Both the position numbers and the translations under genes were made by a program. Positions 21,793 to 33,726 of a stretch of 64,000 bases of DNA are shown one piece after another. This stretch comes from Phaeosaccion multiseriatum (taxonomy: Eukaryota > Ochrophyta, other classes): the NCBI GenBank assembly GCA_965112735.1, contig OZ218950.1:5146001-5210000 (forward strand), read 5' to 3'. Position 1 is the first letter of the stretch. The number at the start of each line of letters is the position of its first letter. The notes beneath the pieces are model-generated. The model was not told the DNA's origin and ran no database searches. It saw nothing but the letters and a program-made list of their open reading frames with translations.

Positions 21793-23525
21793 CGAGTACC
21801 GTCCGGTTGCAGAAGCGCGCGTCGTGCCGCACTGGCCCGAAGCCGCCCACTTGCCCTTCCCTCGACAGATGGAAATCTTGCGCAGGAAGCACCACCTCGT
21901 CCGCCCAGACGTTTTGCACCTGAGGGAAAGGCGCGTGAAAAACATCAAGTTGTCGTAAAAATAGGCGTTACATGCACCATGTTACACTTTGCAGCGCGAG
22001 AGCAGTCGCAGCAGAGAGCAGAGAGCAGAGAGGAGCACTTGCTGCCCGTACGTACCCGCAGTGTGAGCTGCAATATCTCCATCGAGCGGAAGTGGCCCGC
22101 GCAGTCCTTCACCGCTCGGCCCGTTTGCCCGTTGGAGCGGCACGCCAGCACCAGCCACGCTGCCAGAGGCTGCGCATCACAACGAGTCCGCCCTAGAACG
22201 ACGTCCGTAGCGCCGCTACCGGCCGCTGATGCTCCTGCCGCTGCTTTTGCCGTCGCAACCGCGGGTGGAGCGACCTCCCGGTGAAGGCCACGGTACAGCG
22301 CGCGCCAGTCGGGCAGGGCGAGCTGCGGCCGCTGCTGCCTCCACGCCTCCAGCTCCTGCGCCTCGTCGCGCATGCGCCACCGGCGTAGGGCCAGCGGACG
22401 CCAGCAGCAGTCCCAGCCACCCCGTGCGCGCCAGAAGCGGCTCAGCTGTCGGCAGTCCGACAGGGACTTGGGGTCCAGGAAGCCCAGCACCACGAGGGGA
22501 AGCTCTCGGAACACCCGCTCCATGGCCGCTGCCGCTGCTGCTGCTCTTGCTTCGCTGGAGGGTGGAAGCTTTTTCTCCTCCTCAGAGCCAGCTCTGGGGG
22601 CAGGAGACGGACTGTGCTCTCGCGTGGCATCAGCCAATTTGGGTCTCTTCGTTTGCTGTTCTACTTCCGCCCCCTCTCCCCCGCAGAGATGCTCTTGCTT
22701 CCAGGTTACCATCTTTTGGTACTCCACCATCAAGACGCAGTTCTCGTTCCGCAGCGTGGCCACGAGGCAGCCGAGCTCGTCAATGAGGGCCTGTGCGCCC
22801 CCCAGCACCGCAGGCCGCTTGATACCCCGTCTAAAGGTACAGAGTGTAGGGGTTCATTGCGTTAATACACACAGGATATCCGCCTCTCTCTCTCGGTTCA
22901 AGACGCCAATGAACACAAATCCCGAGGGAGAGGACATACCAACCCCCTTTCAACAGAACGGATCTTTACATCATTCAAATGCCACAATCCATTTAAACGT
23001 TCTCTTTCTCTCTCTCCGCCACTTTGATCTTAACCCAACGACAGAACGCACGCACCTTTGCATCATTCCCGTCATCGCCGACTTCGAACAGTAGCGCTGC
23101 ATCGTCTGGTGGAGAGATTTGTAGAGCTCATTCATCTCCTCACGGAGAAGCTTGGCTCGGTGGCCCTTTTTCCTCTTGCTCAAATCCACCTCGTCTTCGT
23201 CATCCATTTCATCGTCTTGCGGCATTCCACCCGCCGGTGGGGCCAATGAGACATCCGAAGGACCTGATGCTGCATCCACTGGCACGGAAGACGCTGCCAA
23301 CGTCAGCTGCGGCTGCGGCGGCGGCGGCTGCGGCTGCTGCTGCTGCTGCTGCTCCTGTTCCTGCTTGATCGGGGGTGAAGGCGGTGCTGGTTCTAATGGC
23401 GCCACAGAGAGGGGCAAGCCGGGGGCTTCCTCCCCCAGCAAGCCGCCCACATAATCCCAGTTCAAGAAGAGGTCCGCCTCATTAGTCAAGGCGCTCACTC
23501 CTTCAAAGGGGGGCACCTCCCCCAT
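21404..23525 (-). CDS. bHLH domain fused to an F-box-like domain (putative regulator)
   Basis: Exons (minus) 23525-23056, 22830-22056 and 21919-21404; 1761 nt, 586 aa. Gln/Pro-rich N-terminus, then an acidic patch (DDEMDDEDEVD). The bHLH-like region is at about 118-187: basic SKRKKGHRAKLLREEMNELYKSLHQTM, a loop, and after the first intron helix 2 KRPAVLGGAQALIDELGCLVATLRNEN. A poly-Ala run precedes an F-box-like segment at about 260-308 (RELPLVVLGFLDPKSLSDCRQLSRFW) with the downstream WRALYRGLHRE typical of F-box proteins. The last third is a beta-rich domain I do not recognise (DVVLGRTRCDAQPLAAWLVLACRSNGQTG ... VVLPAQDFHLSREGQVGGF). A DNA-binding/dimerising module and an SCF-recruiting module in one chain are inferred. 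The basic region lacks the classic H/E/R triad, so E-box binding is uncertain. Confidence 0.75.
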
Positions 23526-23753
23526 GGCGTGTTGGATTTGTGTTGGAGTCACACGGGACCAGCAATTCCAACTCAGTTATTACACGGTGTTTACAGTTTA
23601 CAGTTTCAGCTCATTAATCCATCACCCTACTGCCCAACACATCAACCCGAACAAACGGCCCGAGCTCTCTCTCTCCCTCCTCTGAGGCCTGCCTCTCCCC
23701 CTTCCCTGTTTCCGTGGTTGGCCCAGTGGTGGGCTTGCTGAAAGCATCGGGCG

Positions 23754-24642
23754 ATGTTTGCATCAAGGAAGCTCGCAGGACTCGCGGTGAGTACATGATG
23801 TGATTGTAACCCGTGTCTCGGCGGCATGGCTTGGTCTTGCGTTCGTGGGGAGGAGAAGCAGCTAATGTTCTTTACCGTTTCCTCGCTCCTCCCCTCTCCG
23901 TCACAGCCCGCGTCTCGGCGGCAGATGAGTGGCTTCCTTCAATTAACGCAGGCGCGCTTGCTCTCCAGTAGCAGAGCCAGCGAGGATCTTGGCAGCCAGC
24001 CGAGTGTTATGTTCGTCTGCAGACGAAATTCATGCCGGTCTCAGATGGCCGAGGGCTGGGCCAAGAAAATCGCCGAAGATCGACTCCGAGTGTACAGCTC
24101 TGGGCTCGTGGGCTCTACCGTCCACCCTACGGCTCAGCAAGTAATGAAGGAGGCTGGCGTAGACATCACTTTCCACACATCAGGTTGAGCAGGATGGCCG
24201 GAGGGCGAGTACAATGCAAGCATGACGAGTATGACCCCAATGTCTCACACTCGAGTATGACCCCAATGTCTCACACTCACGCGCTCTTTTCCTTTTCTTT
24301 TTTGTGGTCGAGCAGACAATCTAGACGACTTCAATGCCGAGGACTTCGATGCCGTGATCAGCATGTGTGGCTGTGGAAACAAGCTACCGCAGGCGTGGCA
24401 AGATAGGCCTTACTTTAGAGACTGGGAGCTCGAGGTAAGTGCGGGCGTCGATGCCACGCGAGGAGCCCCGTTGCCTTTTGCCCTCTTGCCCTGCCCCGCA
24501 GCCTGCTGAAAGCCACTTGCGTGTGTACGCTCCTATCCTGTCTCTCACGGCACGACAGGACCCTGACGGAAAGTCCCTCGAGACCTTTTACGACGTGCGG
24601 GGCCAGATCAAACAGAAGATTGAGAGGTATGATGGACGGTAG
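23754..24642 (+). CDS. arsC: Arsenate reductase, low-MW phosphatase fold (thioredoxin-type ArsC), possibly mitochondrial
   Basis: Exons 23754-23786, 23907-24183, 24316-24434 and 24559-24642; 513 nt, 170 aa. Reduces As(V) to As(III). The phosphate/arsenate loop is VCRRNSCRSQMAEG (C-x4-C-R-S, the CX5R loop). SSGLVGSTVHPTAQQVMKEAGVDI matches the family helix. The second redox Cys pair would be in ISMCGCGNKLP. DPDGKSLETFYDVRGQIKQKIE matches the C-terminal DPAG..-F..VRD.I block. Exon 1 (11 codons) joined to exon 2 gives MFASRKLAGLAPASRRQMSGFLQLTQARLLSSSRA, a typical basic, acid-free mitochondrial presequence. Alternative starts are the ATG at 23826 (reading through) or 23925. Divergent from the bHLH gene, 228 bp between starts. 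Confidence 0.83.
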
Positions 24643-25592
24643 CTTCACTCCTTTATATTTTTCTTTTTCCTTCCCTCCTTTGTAATATAACTACATGGAG
24701 CTTAAGTCCTCTCTTTCACCCGACACCTAGAGGGGCGCAGCAGCTTCGAGCGCTCGGACAGTGGCATTGGGTCTATTGTTGACTTACGAGACCCAGATAT
24801 CACGACAGCTTCTCCCGTCCTCGCCTCGACTGCTCCTCCATCCGTCCCCCAATTCCCATACTCCGCACTCACCCCCTCTCCTTCCCTGGCGCTCTTTACT
24901 CCGTGCTCACCCCCTCTCCTCCCCTGGCGCCCTTACGGCTCGTTCTTCCTGCCTGTAGCCTTGTGGATACCCTCGTCGACGGCGAGACAGCATGGCGGAG
25001 CAAGGACTAGAGGCCGACCGAGTATCAGAGTGGCCTGCGAGCAATTGGTCTCCAAGTCGACCCCTCACACGCTATGGAACTGTCGCTATCAAATGCTGTC
25101 AGCTATTACCGGTGCAGCCGGCACGCGACCAGGTTGGCATGACGTTATCTGGCTGGCTACAAGCTATTGCCCCCCCCCCCCCTCCCCGGAGAGGGACCGC
25201 GGCAGTGTGATAGCAGGCGTATGGGTAGGGTAGGGGCGCGTACTCAGCTATTGTGGCGCCACCAGCCGGCGCGCTTTCAGCTGTTGACTTTTACCTAGGT
25301 AGGGAGGGAACTCAATTACGACGACAGGTTTCCCTGTTTCTTGTTTGTGGCAGGCGCCAGCCGGCCTGTGTCCTATTTCTGGCCGGTTTGGCCTTTTTTT
25401 TTAAAACCTTGTAAACTACTGGCTGGGCAAGGCATGTCGATAAGCGACCAAAGCATGTGGACTGGTTTGTGGCCCTCGGCAAGTGGACAGGACGACCGGC
25501 GGCAGGTTTGGCACACGTGACCCCCCTGGGGATTCGATTTTTTTGGATCGCGATGTAATGTGTTTGAGTGCAACATCAAGCAAGCAGTAAGC
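24643..25592. other. Intergenic with a degenerate repeat element
   Basis: 950 bp. A roughly 45-bp unit is tandemly repeated (about 24864-24945, ctcaccccctctcc/tccctggcgc twice). From about 25056 a decayed member of the TIR family begins (listed separately). The final 200 bp before the next ATG hold nothing I recognise. Confidence 0.5.
25056..25300. repeat. Degenerate TIR element copy 2
   Basis: Left end gtcgacccctcacacgctat is clear. The interior repeats the theme agctatt...gccggc/ggcgccaccagccggcgcgc seen in the full copy at 58386-58755. The right end cannot be fixed. A poly-C run sits at about 25169-25181. Confidence 0.5.
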
Positions 25593-26273
25593 ATGAAGCT
25601 CGCACCTGCACTTTCGGGGAAGGCCATCGTGCTCCTGTCCTGTGTGGTGGGCATCCAGGCCTTTACCTTCACCACGACCAGCGTGACCCCCCGACGCCAC
25701 CATGTCTTGCGATCGACCCCAGTCGAGAAGGGGGGGGAGACCTCTCTCCCAGTGATCCCCAAGCTCGGGGACAAGTCGCGGACGGTGGGGTTCACCAGCG
25801 AGGAGATGAAGGAGCTGACCGATTTCAAGACGGAGATTGCGGATGCTCCTGGCGGCGGAAAAGGTCTGTCTTTCCCTTGCTCTCCCTCAAGGATACTGGC
25901 GATTTTTTAATTTCCTCCTTCCTTTTTCCTGGGCTGATAGCAACAACCTCCGTTGCCTCTTCTCATGCAGACTTGCAGGTTGTCGTCCTCCCAAGTTGGC
26001 AGCACCACCCCGTGCAGTGGGACCCCCTGTGTGCGGCGCTGGGCGAGCTGGAGCTGCCCACTACTGTGCTGGAGACCCCCGATAACATGTGGGCATACGC
26101 GCTGAGGGGCCTTGGGCACCGCCGCATGGTGATGGCGGAGGAGAGGGGCTTGGGCGACGTGCAGGTGCGTGCGTATGTTATGGGGCGGCGGAGGGTAGAA
26201 GGGGTGGGGGGCAGCAGAGGGCGCAGGGCCGCTTCGCCCGAAAGCGGCAGTTTGAACTGACCAATGCCCCCCA

Positions 26274-26313
<40 letters not shown>

Positions 26314-27016
26314 TCTGCTGCTTTCTTCTTTGTCTTTCTCATTGTACCGTATTCGCTCCTGCTGTTGCGCTGCAACACGCCGCAACCCCATCCCGCACCC
26401 TCACCCTTCTTCTGTGGGACCGACGGACCCCTAAATCGTGCTGCCACAACAACAATAGGTGACGGAGAGTCTTCAACCTGTGTTCCGCTTCTTCTCAGAG
26501 GCCCTGAATGAGTTAGTGGGTGGGGAGAAGAGAAAGGAGCTTGTCGTGCTCACCAATGACGACTCCACCTGGATGTTCAAAGCTTTCTTGAACAGCAGGG
26601 CAGGCGGGAAGTGGTTGGATGAGGGAAAGTCTCACATCCAAAGCGTCATCTACCTGGGGGGATTGAAGGTGGGAGACACGGGAGAGGTCGCGCTGAAGGT
26701 TTACCCGGGCGAGCACTTGGAGCCCCCCAAGCCGGCGGCTGGAGAGATGCTAGAGTACGGCCGAGGGGCACCTTCAGAGGAGGAACATGTGGACCCCAAG
26801 GTGGAGCCCCTTAAGCGAGAAGCCACCCGCTTCTTTGACCTCACAGCCACTGGCGAGTTCGACCCCTATGTCGACACCCTGAGCTGCGTGCAGACAGACG
26901 GCGAGGACGAGACGTGCATGCTGCCGAACTTCGAGGAGCAGGGGCAAGTGGCTTGGCTTGGGTCTGTGCGGATGATCAAGCTCTGGCTGCCCAAGGTTAT
27001 TGGCATGGTGAGGTGA
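25593..27016 (+). CDS. Alpha/beta-hydrolase-like plastid protein with degenerate active site
   Basis: Exons 25593-25863, 25971-26164 and 26459-27016; 1023 nt, 340 aa. MKLAPALSGKAIVLLSCVVGIQAFTF is a signal peptide ending at Ala-Phe, so plastid import is likely. The order of elements resembles a plant/cyanobacterial alpha/beta-hydrolase family: VVVLPSWQHHPVQWDPLCAALGELELP (first strand and oxyanion turn), VVLTNDDSTWMFKAFLNSR where the family has GHSAGGW, then SVIYLGG (LGTPH strand) and AWLGSVRMIKLWLPKV (family WYGSD..VDRW). The nucleophile elbow has no flanking glycines and the final His is not obvious, so catalysis is doubtful. Intron 2 has a (CTG)n run. Homology is my reading of pattern, not a search result. 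Confidence 0.6.
26277..26320 (+). repeat. (CTG)n microsatellite in intron 2
   Basis: About a dozen CTG triplets just inside the second intron; purely intronic. Confidence 0.8.
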
Positions 27017-27136
27017 TTATACTATAGATTCCATTTCCCCTTCTCTTCCTCTCTAGCCTTTGCGATTCCGCTTTTGAGTGTCGCCATTTTGCACCAGCAG
27101 CCATAAGCTCTGTCCGGAGACACGCACACGCACATG

Positions 27137-27168
<32 letters not shown>

Positions 27169-27793
27169 CCCCCACCAGTGAGCTGTCGAGATGAGAGAGA
27201 AACTCTTTGCTGAGCAGGTGAAGCAACTCTTCTGCTCTGCTCGATTAGCCCTCTCATTGGCAGAGTGCGCTCCTCGTTTTTTCTTTCTATACGAGACAAC
27301 AATACAATACGTACAGTGGTGAAATTTCTTTCGTCCTTTATCCTTATCTCTCCTCCCCTCTCTTTTTTTTTTTTTCCTCCTTTTTTTGAGGGACCATCAA
27401 GAGAGAGAGGGCGGGGTTTTGAATTGACTTGTGTCGGACGTTTCAATTCAATTTCAGTTCGTTCGCCCCTGGAATGCCGCCCTCTCTCTTTTACGAAGAG
27501 GCTCGGCTGTGTAAAGAACGGCCCTAAGCATAGAGGTCCTACAGGATGGAGTGGCAGATGCAGAGCATAGCAAGCTAGGTTGAAGGGAAAGCTGAAAGCA
27601 CCCCCCTGAAGGGAAGGGGGGGGGGGAGATTTAAGTGATCCACTCATGGGACCGTGGCGTGACTCCTGCCAAGCGTCGGGTGGGGCATGGAGGGCACACA
27701 GCCATGACTCCAAGCCCCATATAGTACTTCGTGCGAACAACTTTGAAGGCGAATAGAAAAGGGTGAGGTAGTGCACAGCAACAGCGTGCAAAG
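27017..27793. other. Intergenic, simple repeats, no gene seen
   Basis: 777 bp upstream of the channel gene. A (CA)n run passes into (GA)n at about 27120-27168. A poly-T/CT tract lies at about 27350-27388 and a poly-G at about 27618-27628. It contains the channel promoter by position only. Confidence 0.45.
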
Positions 27794-28996
27794 ATGGTGG
27801 CTATTGCCCAGATCGTCAACAACCGGCGAGCCGTCCGCAACAGTGAAATCAGCCAATGGGCGGCCCAGCGACAAGGGCCCACTTTCTACACGTCTCGACA
27901 GACGAGGGACGAGTTCCGCAAGCGAATGAGAGACGACCTCGAGAACACTACAATCGTAGAATGCCGACGCCAAGCCGACGTGGAGGTGAACCCTGTCATG
28001 CGAGACAAGCGCACAGAGCTGCTTAGAAGGAGATGCGAGGCAGCCGCTGCGGGCGACGACGCAGACATGCTCTCCATTCCGCCTTGGATCCTTCTCACTC
28101 TCATCTCCAATGCGACCAAAGCGAAGGCTCGCGTCAAGTACAAGTGGCAGCTGAGGCGGACTTTTGATCCGAGGGACTCCAAAAAGGTTGCGTGGGACAT
28201 GTATGTAGGGGCGCTCATCTTGTACAGCGTCGTCATGGTACCGTGGAGGATGGCTTTTTCCGCGGAGGTGAGTAGAACAGCATGAACCGAGCCCCGAGCA
28301 ACATCGCTGCTCACACCCCGCCATCGCACCTCACACCCTTTTGCCTCGCCCCTTCCTCACCCCATCTCCACGCACACACGGTCCGCTGTCTTTCTTCCCC
28401 CCTCCAGCCGGGTCCCGCTCTCGCGGGTGTCGACTACGGAGTGGACATTTCGTTTGGATTGGACCTCATTTTCAACTTCTTCACCTCATACTATGTGGAT
28501 GAGATTCGCATCATGGACCATGCTCTCATCTCCAAGCAGTACCTCAAGGGCTGGTTCTGGCCCGACTTGCTGTCTACGGTCCCCATCGGTGAGATAACGC
28601 GTCTGATCATGGGCGGAGACTCCAACAGCTTGCGGAGCTTCAAGGCAGTCCGGGCCATGCGGCTCTTCCGCCTGGCCAAGCTGGTGAGTGTTTGCATATG
28701 TGTGTGTGCGTGCGTGAACATCGCGTTCCTTTTTAAGGAGCTTTGTTTCCTTCCATCGCTGTTCCTTCTTTTCTCTCCCCAGTGGCTTCCTGCTCACTGT
28801 GCGCCCACCTCTGTTTGTCGCTTTGCTCCTTTGTTCTTTCCCTCCCCCCCCGGGTGCCGTTAGGTGCGCATGGCTAAGCTCGGAGGCATACTCTCTCGCT
28901 CGGGGCTGCAAGAAGTCATAGGGCCCTTGTCCGTCAAGCTCATCAGGTTGGAGGGGGGGGGGTGGACAGACATGTAGCAGCGACAGAGACAGAGAC

Positions 28997-29027
<31 letters not shown>

Positions 29028-32000
29028 TGGTTCTCTTCTGTTGGAGGGAATGGGAAGGGGGATATGATGCACCCTTTGGGCCTTGCAGCTCTCCGCCGCC
29101 GCTCCATTCCTTGTGCCTGCATGCCTTTCTCGTCTTTCTCAGCAACTGATCAGCGTGCTCTCCCCTCCTTCCCCTCTGTCCGTCCCCTTCTGCGCTACCC
29201 TGCTAACAGCTTGCTGGGCAAGATCCTCTTCTTGACGCACTTTGTGGCCTGCGCGTGGTGGTACTTGGCCTCTGGCTGTGGGGGTGGCCACCTGACCTCG
29301 GATACCTCCGCGGAGTTCGGAACGAAATTGTGGTTCCAGTGTGGGACGGGAAGTCATGCCTCCGCCTACCTGTCCGCCTTCTACTGGGGAATCGTAACCA
29401 TGATGACTGTGGGGTATGGAGACATCAACCCGGAGCCAGCCATTGTTCCGTGGCTCTTCACCATTTTGGTGCAGGTGCGATGGATGCTTTGCTGAGCGGC
29501 GCGTTGCTGCGCTTGGCTTTTCCTTCTTTCCCTGCCCCTACTATACTGCCACCCCCGCCGATGACGACAAAGCTCCCCAAGCCTGGCCAGCGCCCCCCCC
29601 CTCACCCCTTCCCTCCCCCCTCCCCCATCCACTCTGTCCATCCCTTCGCCAGTGCATCGGTTGCTGCACCTTCGGCTTCATCCTCGCCGTTGTAACCGAA
29701 GTCGCAGAGGCCATGTCTGCAGAGGACCCGGAGACCGTCGCTATCGCACAGGCCAAGAAATTCATTCGGAAATGCGACCTCCGCCCCTCCATGGCGGCCA
29801 GGGTCAAAGCCCACCTCCTCTACGCGCTGCAAAACCCCGGACCGCAGGAGGGCAGGCAGGCGATGGATGCCTTGTCGCATGGGCTGGGGAAGGATGTGCT
29901 AACGGACGTTTGCGGGGCGCGGCTGACTCTCCTACAGAGTCTGCCCCTTCTTGCCCACGTGGAGGGCGATGAGACGATGCTCATAGAGATTGCTGTGCGG
30001 CTACGGCCTTGCTTTTTGCTCCAAGGCGAGCAGATCATTCGCAAGGGCATGATGGCCGCACAGGTGTACTTTGTGGTGAAAGGCTTGTGCTTCGGAGTCG
30101 CAGCCGACCCTACTATTGCAGGGGCAGGGGGCAGGGGCATAGGGGTGGGGGTGGCGCTGGGGAAGGAGGAGCATGGCCAGCAGAAGCGTCATCACGATGG
30201 CGAAAGGGCCGCACTCACTTTTGCCACTGCCCCATCTACCCCGGTGGGGGTCTGCTCCTCTCCCGGTGTGAGCACCGCTGTATCGCCTACCCCTCCTGCT
30301 GCGGATGCGGCGCGATCAGACGGTCCGTGGACGAGCTCCGAGGATATGGGAGAGGGAGGGGGCGGGAGTGGGGTGGTCCGTGGTGGGTGTTGCGGGAGCA
30401 AGCAGATATCGGTTCTGCTGCCATTGGGAGGGCTGGAGCCGCTGGAGCCACAGGTGCCGGTGAGACCACTCGCCCCCTTGCCTCAACAAGGGGAGGGCAA
30501 GGACGGACCGAAAGCAGACAACATGGTCTCCGCAATAGAGCAGGGCGAGGGGTATGGGTCCGGGGACACCCCCCCCAAGGGCAAGGGGAGTGGAGAGGCA
30601 GAGATGACAGGCAACAAGGCCGACACGCCCACCCAGAAAACGGCGGGCGTCACCATTCTCCCGGCCTTGACGCAGAGACGCCCCGCCTCCTCAGCAGCCA
30701 AAGGTGGTGCTAAGGCGAGTAAAGAGGATAAGGGCACTGCTGAAGAAGCAGGAGAACGCACCTCCAAGAACGTTCTCCAGGCGCTGTACTTTGACGGGGC
30801 AGAGGTGGGGCTAGCGGAGGCGGCGCTGAATCAACGCATGGCCCACAACGTTCTGGCAACGGTGCCCTGCGATCTCATGTTCATCGATGCACCGAGTCTT
30901 GTGGATGTGCTGCGCAACGTGTCTAGAGGCCGCCTTCGGAGCCTACACGACGCCTTTGTGAAGCAGCTGGACGATTATCGCAAGGCAGGGCTGGCGGAGT
31001 CGGAGGACATCGACATGGCTTACGCCCCAGAACAGCAGCACTACGGGCAGGAGCCGGACGGGTTGGGGGGCAGCCAGCGGGTGAGGAGGAAGCGAAGTCG
31101 AGTAAGTGGGAGTGTGTTCCAGACCCTGCGGAACAAGAGTAGCTTCTTCGGTGGGGGCACGGGGAGGAGGCAGGAGAAGCAGGGGAGAGGGAAGGTAGGC
31201 GACGACCACCACAACGACCACGCCACCGCCATCGCAACGGCTGTCGCTGAGCACAACGAGCGCGAGCAACGGAAACTGGAGCTGAAACAGGAAAAGGGGC
31301 GGCGGCAGCAGTTGCAGAGGGAGAAGAAGAAGCAGCAGCGGGATCGGCAGTTAGAAGAAAGGGGGGGGGAGGAGCAGCAGCAGGCGGAAGAGGATACGGG
31401 AGCAGGGAATCCACTGCTTTTAGGACAAGTGACGTCTAGCGATGAGGACATCGCTAAAGAAGGCGAAGGAAATAGTCATAGTGGGGGGCGGGCACCAGAC
31501 ACAGAGGAGGAAGAGAACGAAGACGACCAACAACGGAAGGGCGAGAGAGACGACGACGATGATGATGATGATGATGAAGGTAGCCGCAGCGGCTCTGAAG
31601 CAGATCCAGACGATGACATGCAATTCTGCAGGATCTCACCAGGCGTAACCATCAACGGCAAAGTGGCCTGTGCCGAGACACTGCGATGCCTCATGCCGCA
31701 GGGGCTGGCCAGGACCAGGCAGTACCTGGTGTCGGGCGCGTGGAAGCTGCCAAACGACCAACAAGGACCAGGGTCTGGGCGGGGGGGAAGGGGAGGGAGA
31801 GGAGGAGGGGAAGGGGGAAGCTTCACATCGGACGGTGGCGACGGAGTCGGGGCAGGTGAGTGAAGCAACACATGTGGTGTGTCGTGTTGTTGTGTGCGTT
31901 TCAACATTGTTGACTTACTGCGCTACTCTTTCTTTCAATTCCTTCTCTGCCTGGCTACCGCTACTGATTTGTGGCTTTGCTCGAGCCACAGGCGAACATT

Positions 32001-33695
32001 CCCTCCCTCCGGCCTCTCCCTCTCACTCTCACTCCTCTCGCAACTTACCTCATTTTGCCCGCAATCCCAATCTCCTAACAAAGGAGTAGATGTTTCCCAA
32101 CAAGGAGCAGATGATGCAGAGGGAGGATACGCGCAACACAGCCCAGGAGGCAACAGCAGGAGGGAAGGAGAGGGGGGATACGACGCAGCAGAAGGAGGTC
32201 CTGCTCCTGTCGCACTGTCGGCGGATGGCAAGGGGGGTGGGGTGGCGTTGTGGAATCTCCCCACCAACCACCATGCGCACGTAGACGCTCAGCTGCTCCG
32301 AGACGCCAGACAGGGCAAGCTGGCAACCATTGACAAAAACGAGGAGGCGGGGGAGGGGGAGGAGGGCATCCTCGGAGGCTCATCCTCGCACCAATCCTCG
32401 GCTGAGGTGGCTATTGTCCACGAGTCTATGGTGCAGGACAACGCCACACCCAAGGGCATCATCCACCCCAGCAACAGGCACAAGGTGATGTGGGATGTGT
32501 ACATCTCCCTGCTCATCCTGTCCAGCGTCTTCATCGTGCCCATTCGACTTGGTTTCCCCCTGTCTGGCGGGGGGTGGATCATCAGCGACTGGGCCTTGGA
32601 CTCGAGCTTCTTGCTGGACATGGGGGCCAATTTTAGGACGGCTTTCTACGACCGCAGGGGCGTGTTGGAGGTGCGCAAGTCACGCATTGCTCGAAACTAT
32701 TTGAAGGGGTGGTTCTCCCTCGACCTCGTCAGTACGATGCCGCTCGACAAGATTGCGGGCTGGGTCATGCAAAACGACAGCGGAAACCTTAGGTGAGCAG
32801 GAAGGCGACGCCAGCGAGCGGGTGGGTGGGTGGAGGTGCAGGGGGAGCGGGAGGGGGAAGAACGAGGGCCTACCCACTCGTATGGGATGGTGTCTAGCAG
32901 AACCGTAGACCATGATCTCCGTGTGGAGGAATACGGGAATCCCAATGTGCCCCTTGTCGTCCCCCCCCCCTCTCTCGTCCTTTTTCTCTCTCTGTGTGTG
33001 TGTGTGTGTGCATGTGTGCGTGTGTGCGTGAGCAGGTCCCTAAAGCTGATCCGCATCGTACGTCTCGTGCGTCTGCTCAAGCTGTTCCGCATCCTCAAGC
33101 TCAAGTCACTCTTTGCACGCATCGAAGAGTTCTTGGTGAGTCAGACAGTGAGAAGCATCACCAAGCGGCACAAAGTATAGATGGCAATGGCACTTTGACG
33201 TTGTTTGGGGCTCACCTCTCCTCATACTCGTGCATTTTTACTTAGCTTTTAGATGTTCGTATCTATCCTGTTCCCCGTCCCTGACGGCCCCTTTCACCAA
33301 CACCAACACCATCACCCGTGCTTATGCTCCTCCTATCCCTGCCCCAACCCTGTTGGTCCCTTCTCTCGCGGTGCAGGGAGGAGGCATGGGCTTCAGTCTG
33401 GCCAAGTCGTTCGTGTTTGTGTTCACATTGACGCACGTCTTTGGGTGCTTCTGGTCCATGATGGCTTCTGACGATAGTGACACCGTATCATGGCTAGGTA
33501 TGTAAGGCATAGCGCCAAGTAGGGGAAGGAGGGAGGAAGGGAGGAAAGGAGGGAGGGAGGGAGGGAGGAAGGGAGGGGAGAAGGGAGGGGCGGGGGGAGG
33601 CTTGTCCAGAGGACGTGGGGGCACTCTCTCAATGTTCAACACTCAACAGCATGTCCCGAATTGTCCTGTCCTCACGTGTGTATGCATGTGTGTGT

Positions 33696-33726
<31 letters not shown>

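Noticed and set aside
30923-31907. Several Ser/Pro-rich antisense frames under the channel gene
   Set aside because: They follow from purine-rich coding sequence on the other strand; none has an ATG plus recognisable domain.
31863-32090. End of a first channel gene and start of a second
   Set aside because: The stop lies inside a GTGAGT donor and the phase continues correctly into 32090; I keep one gene but list the alternative under findings.
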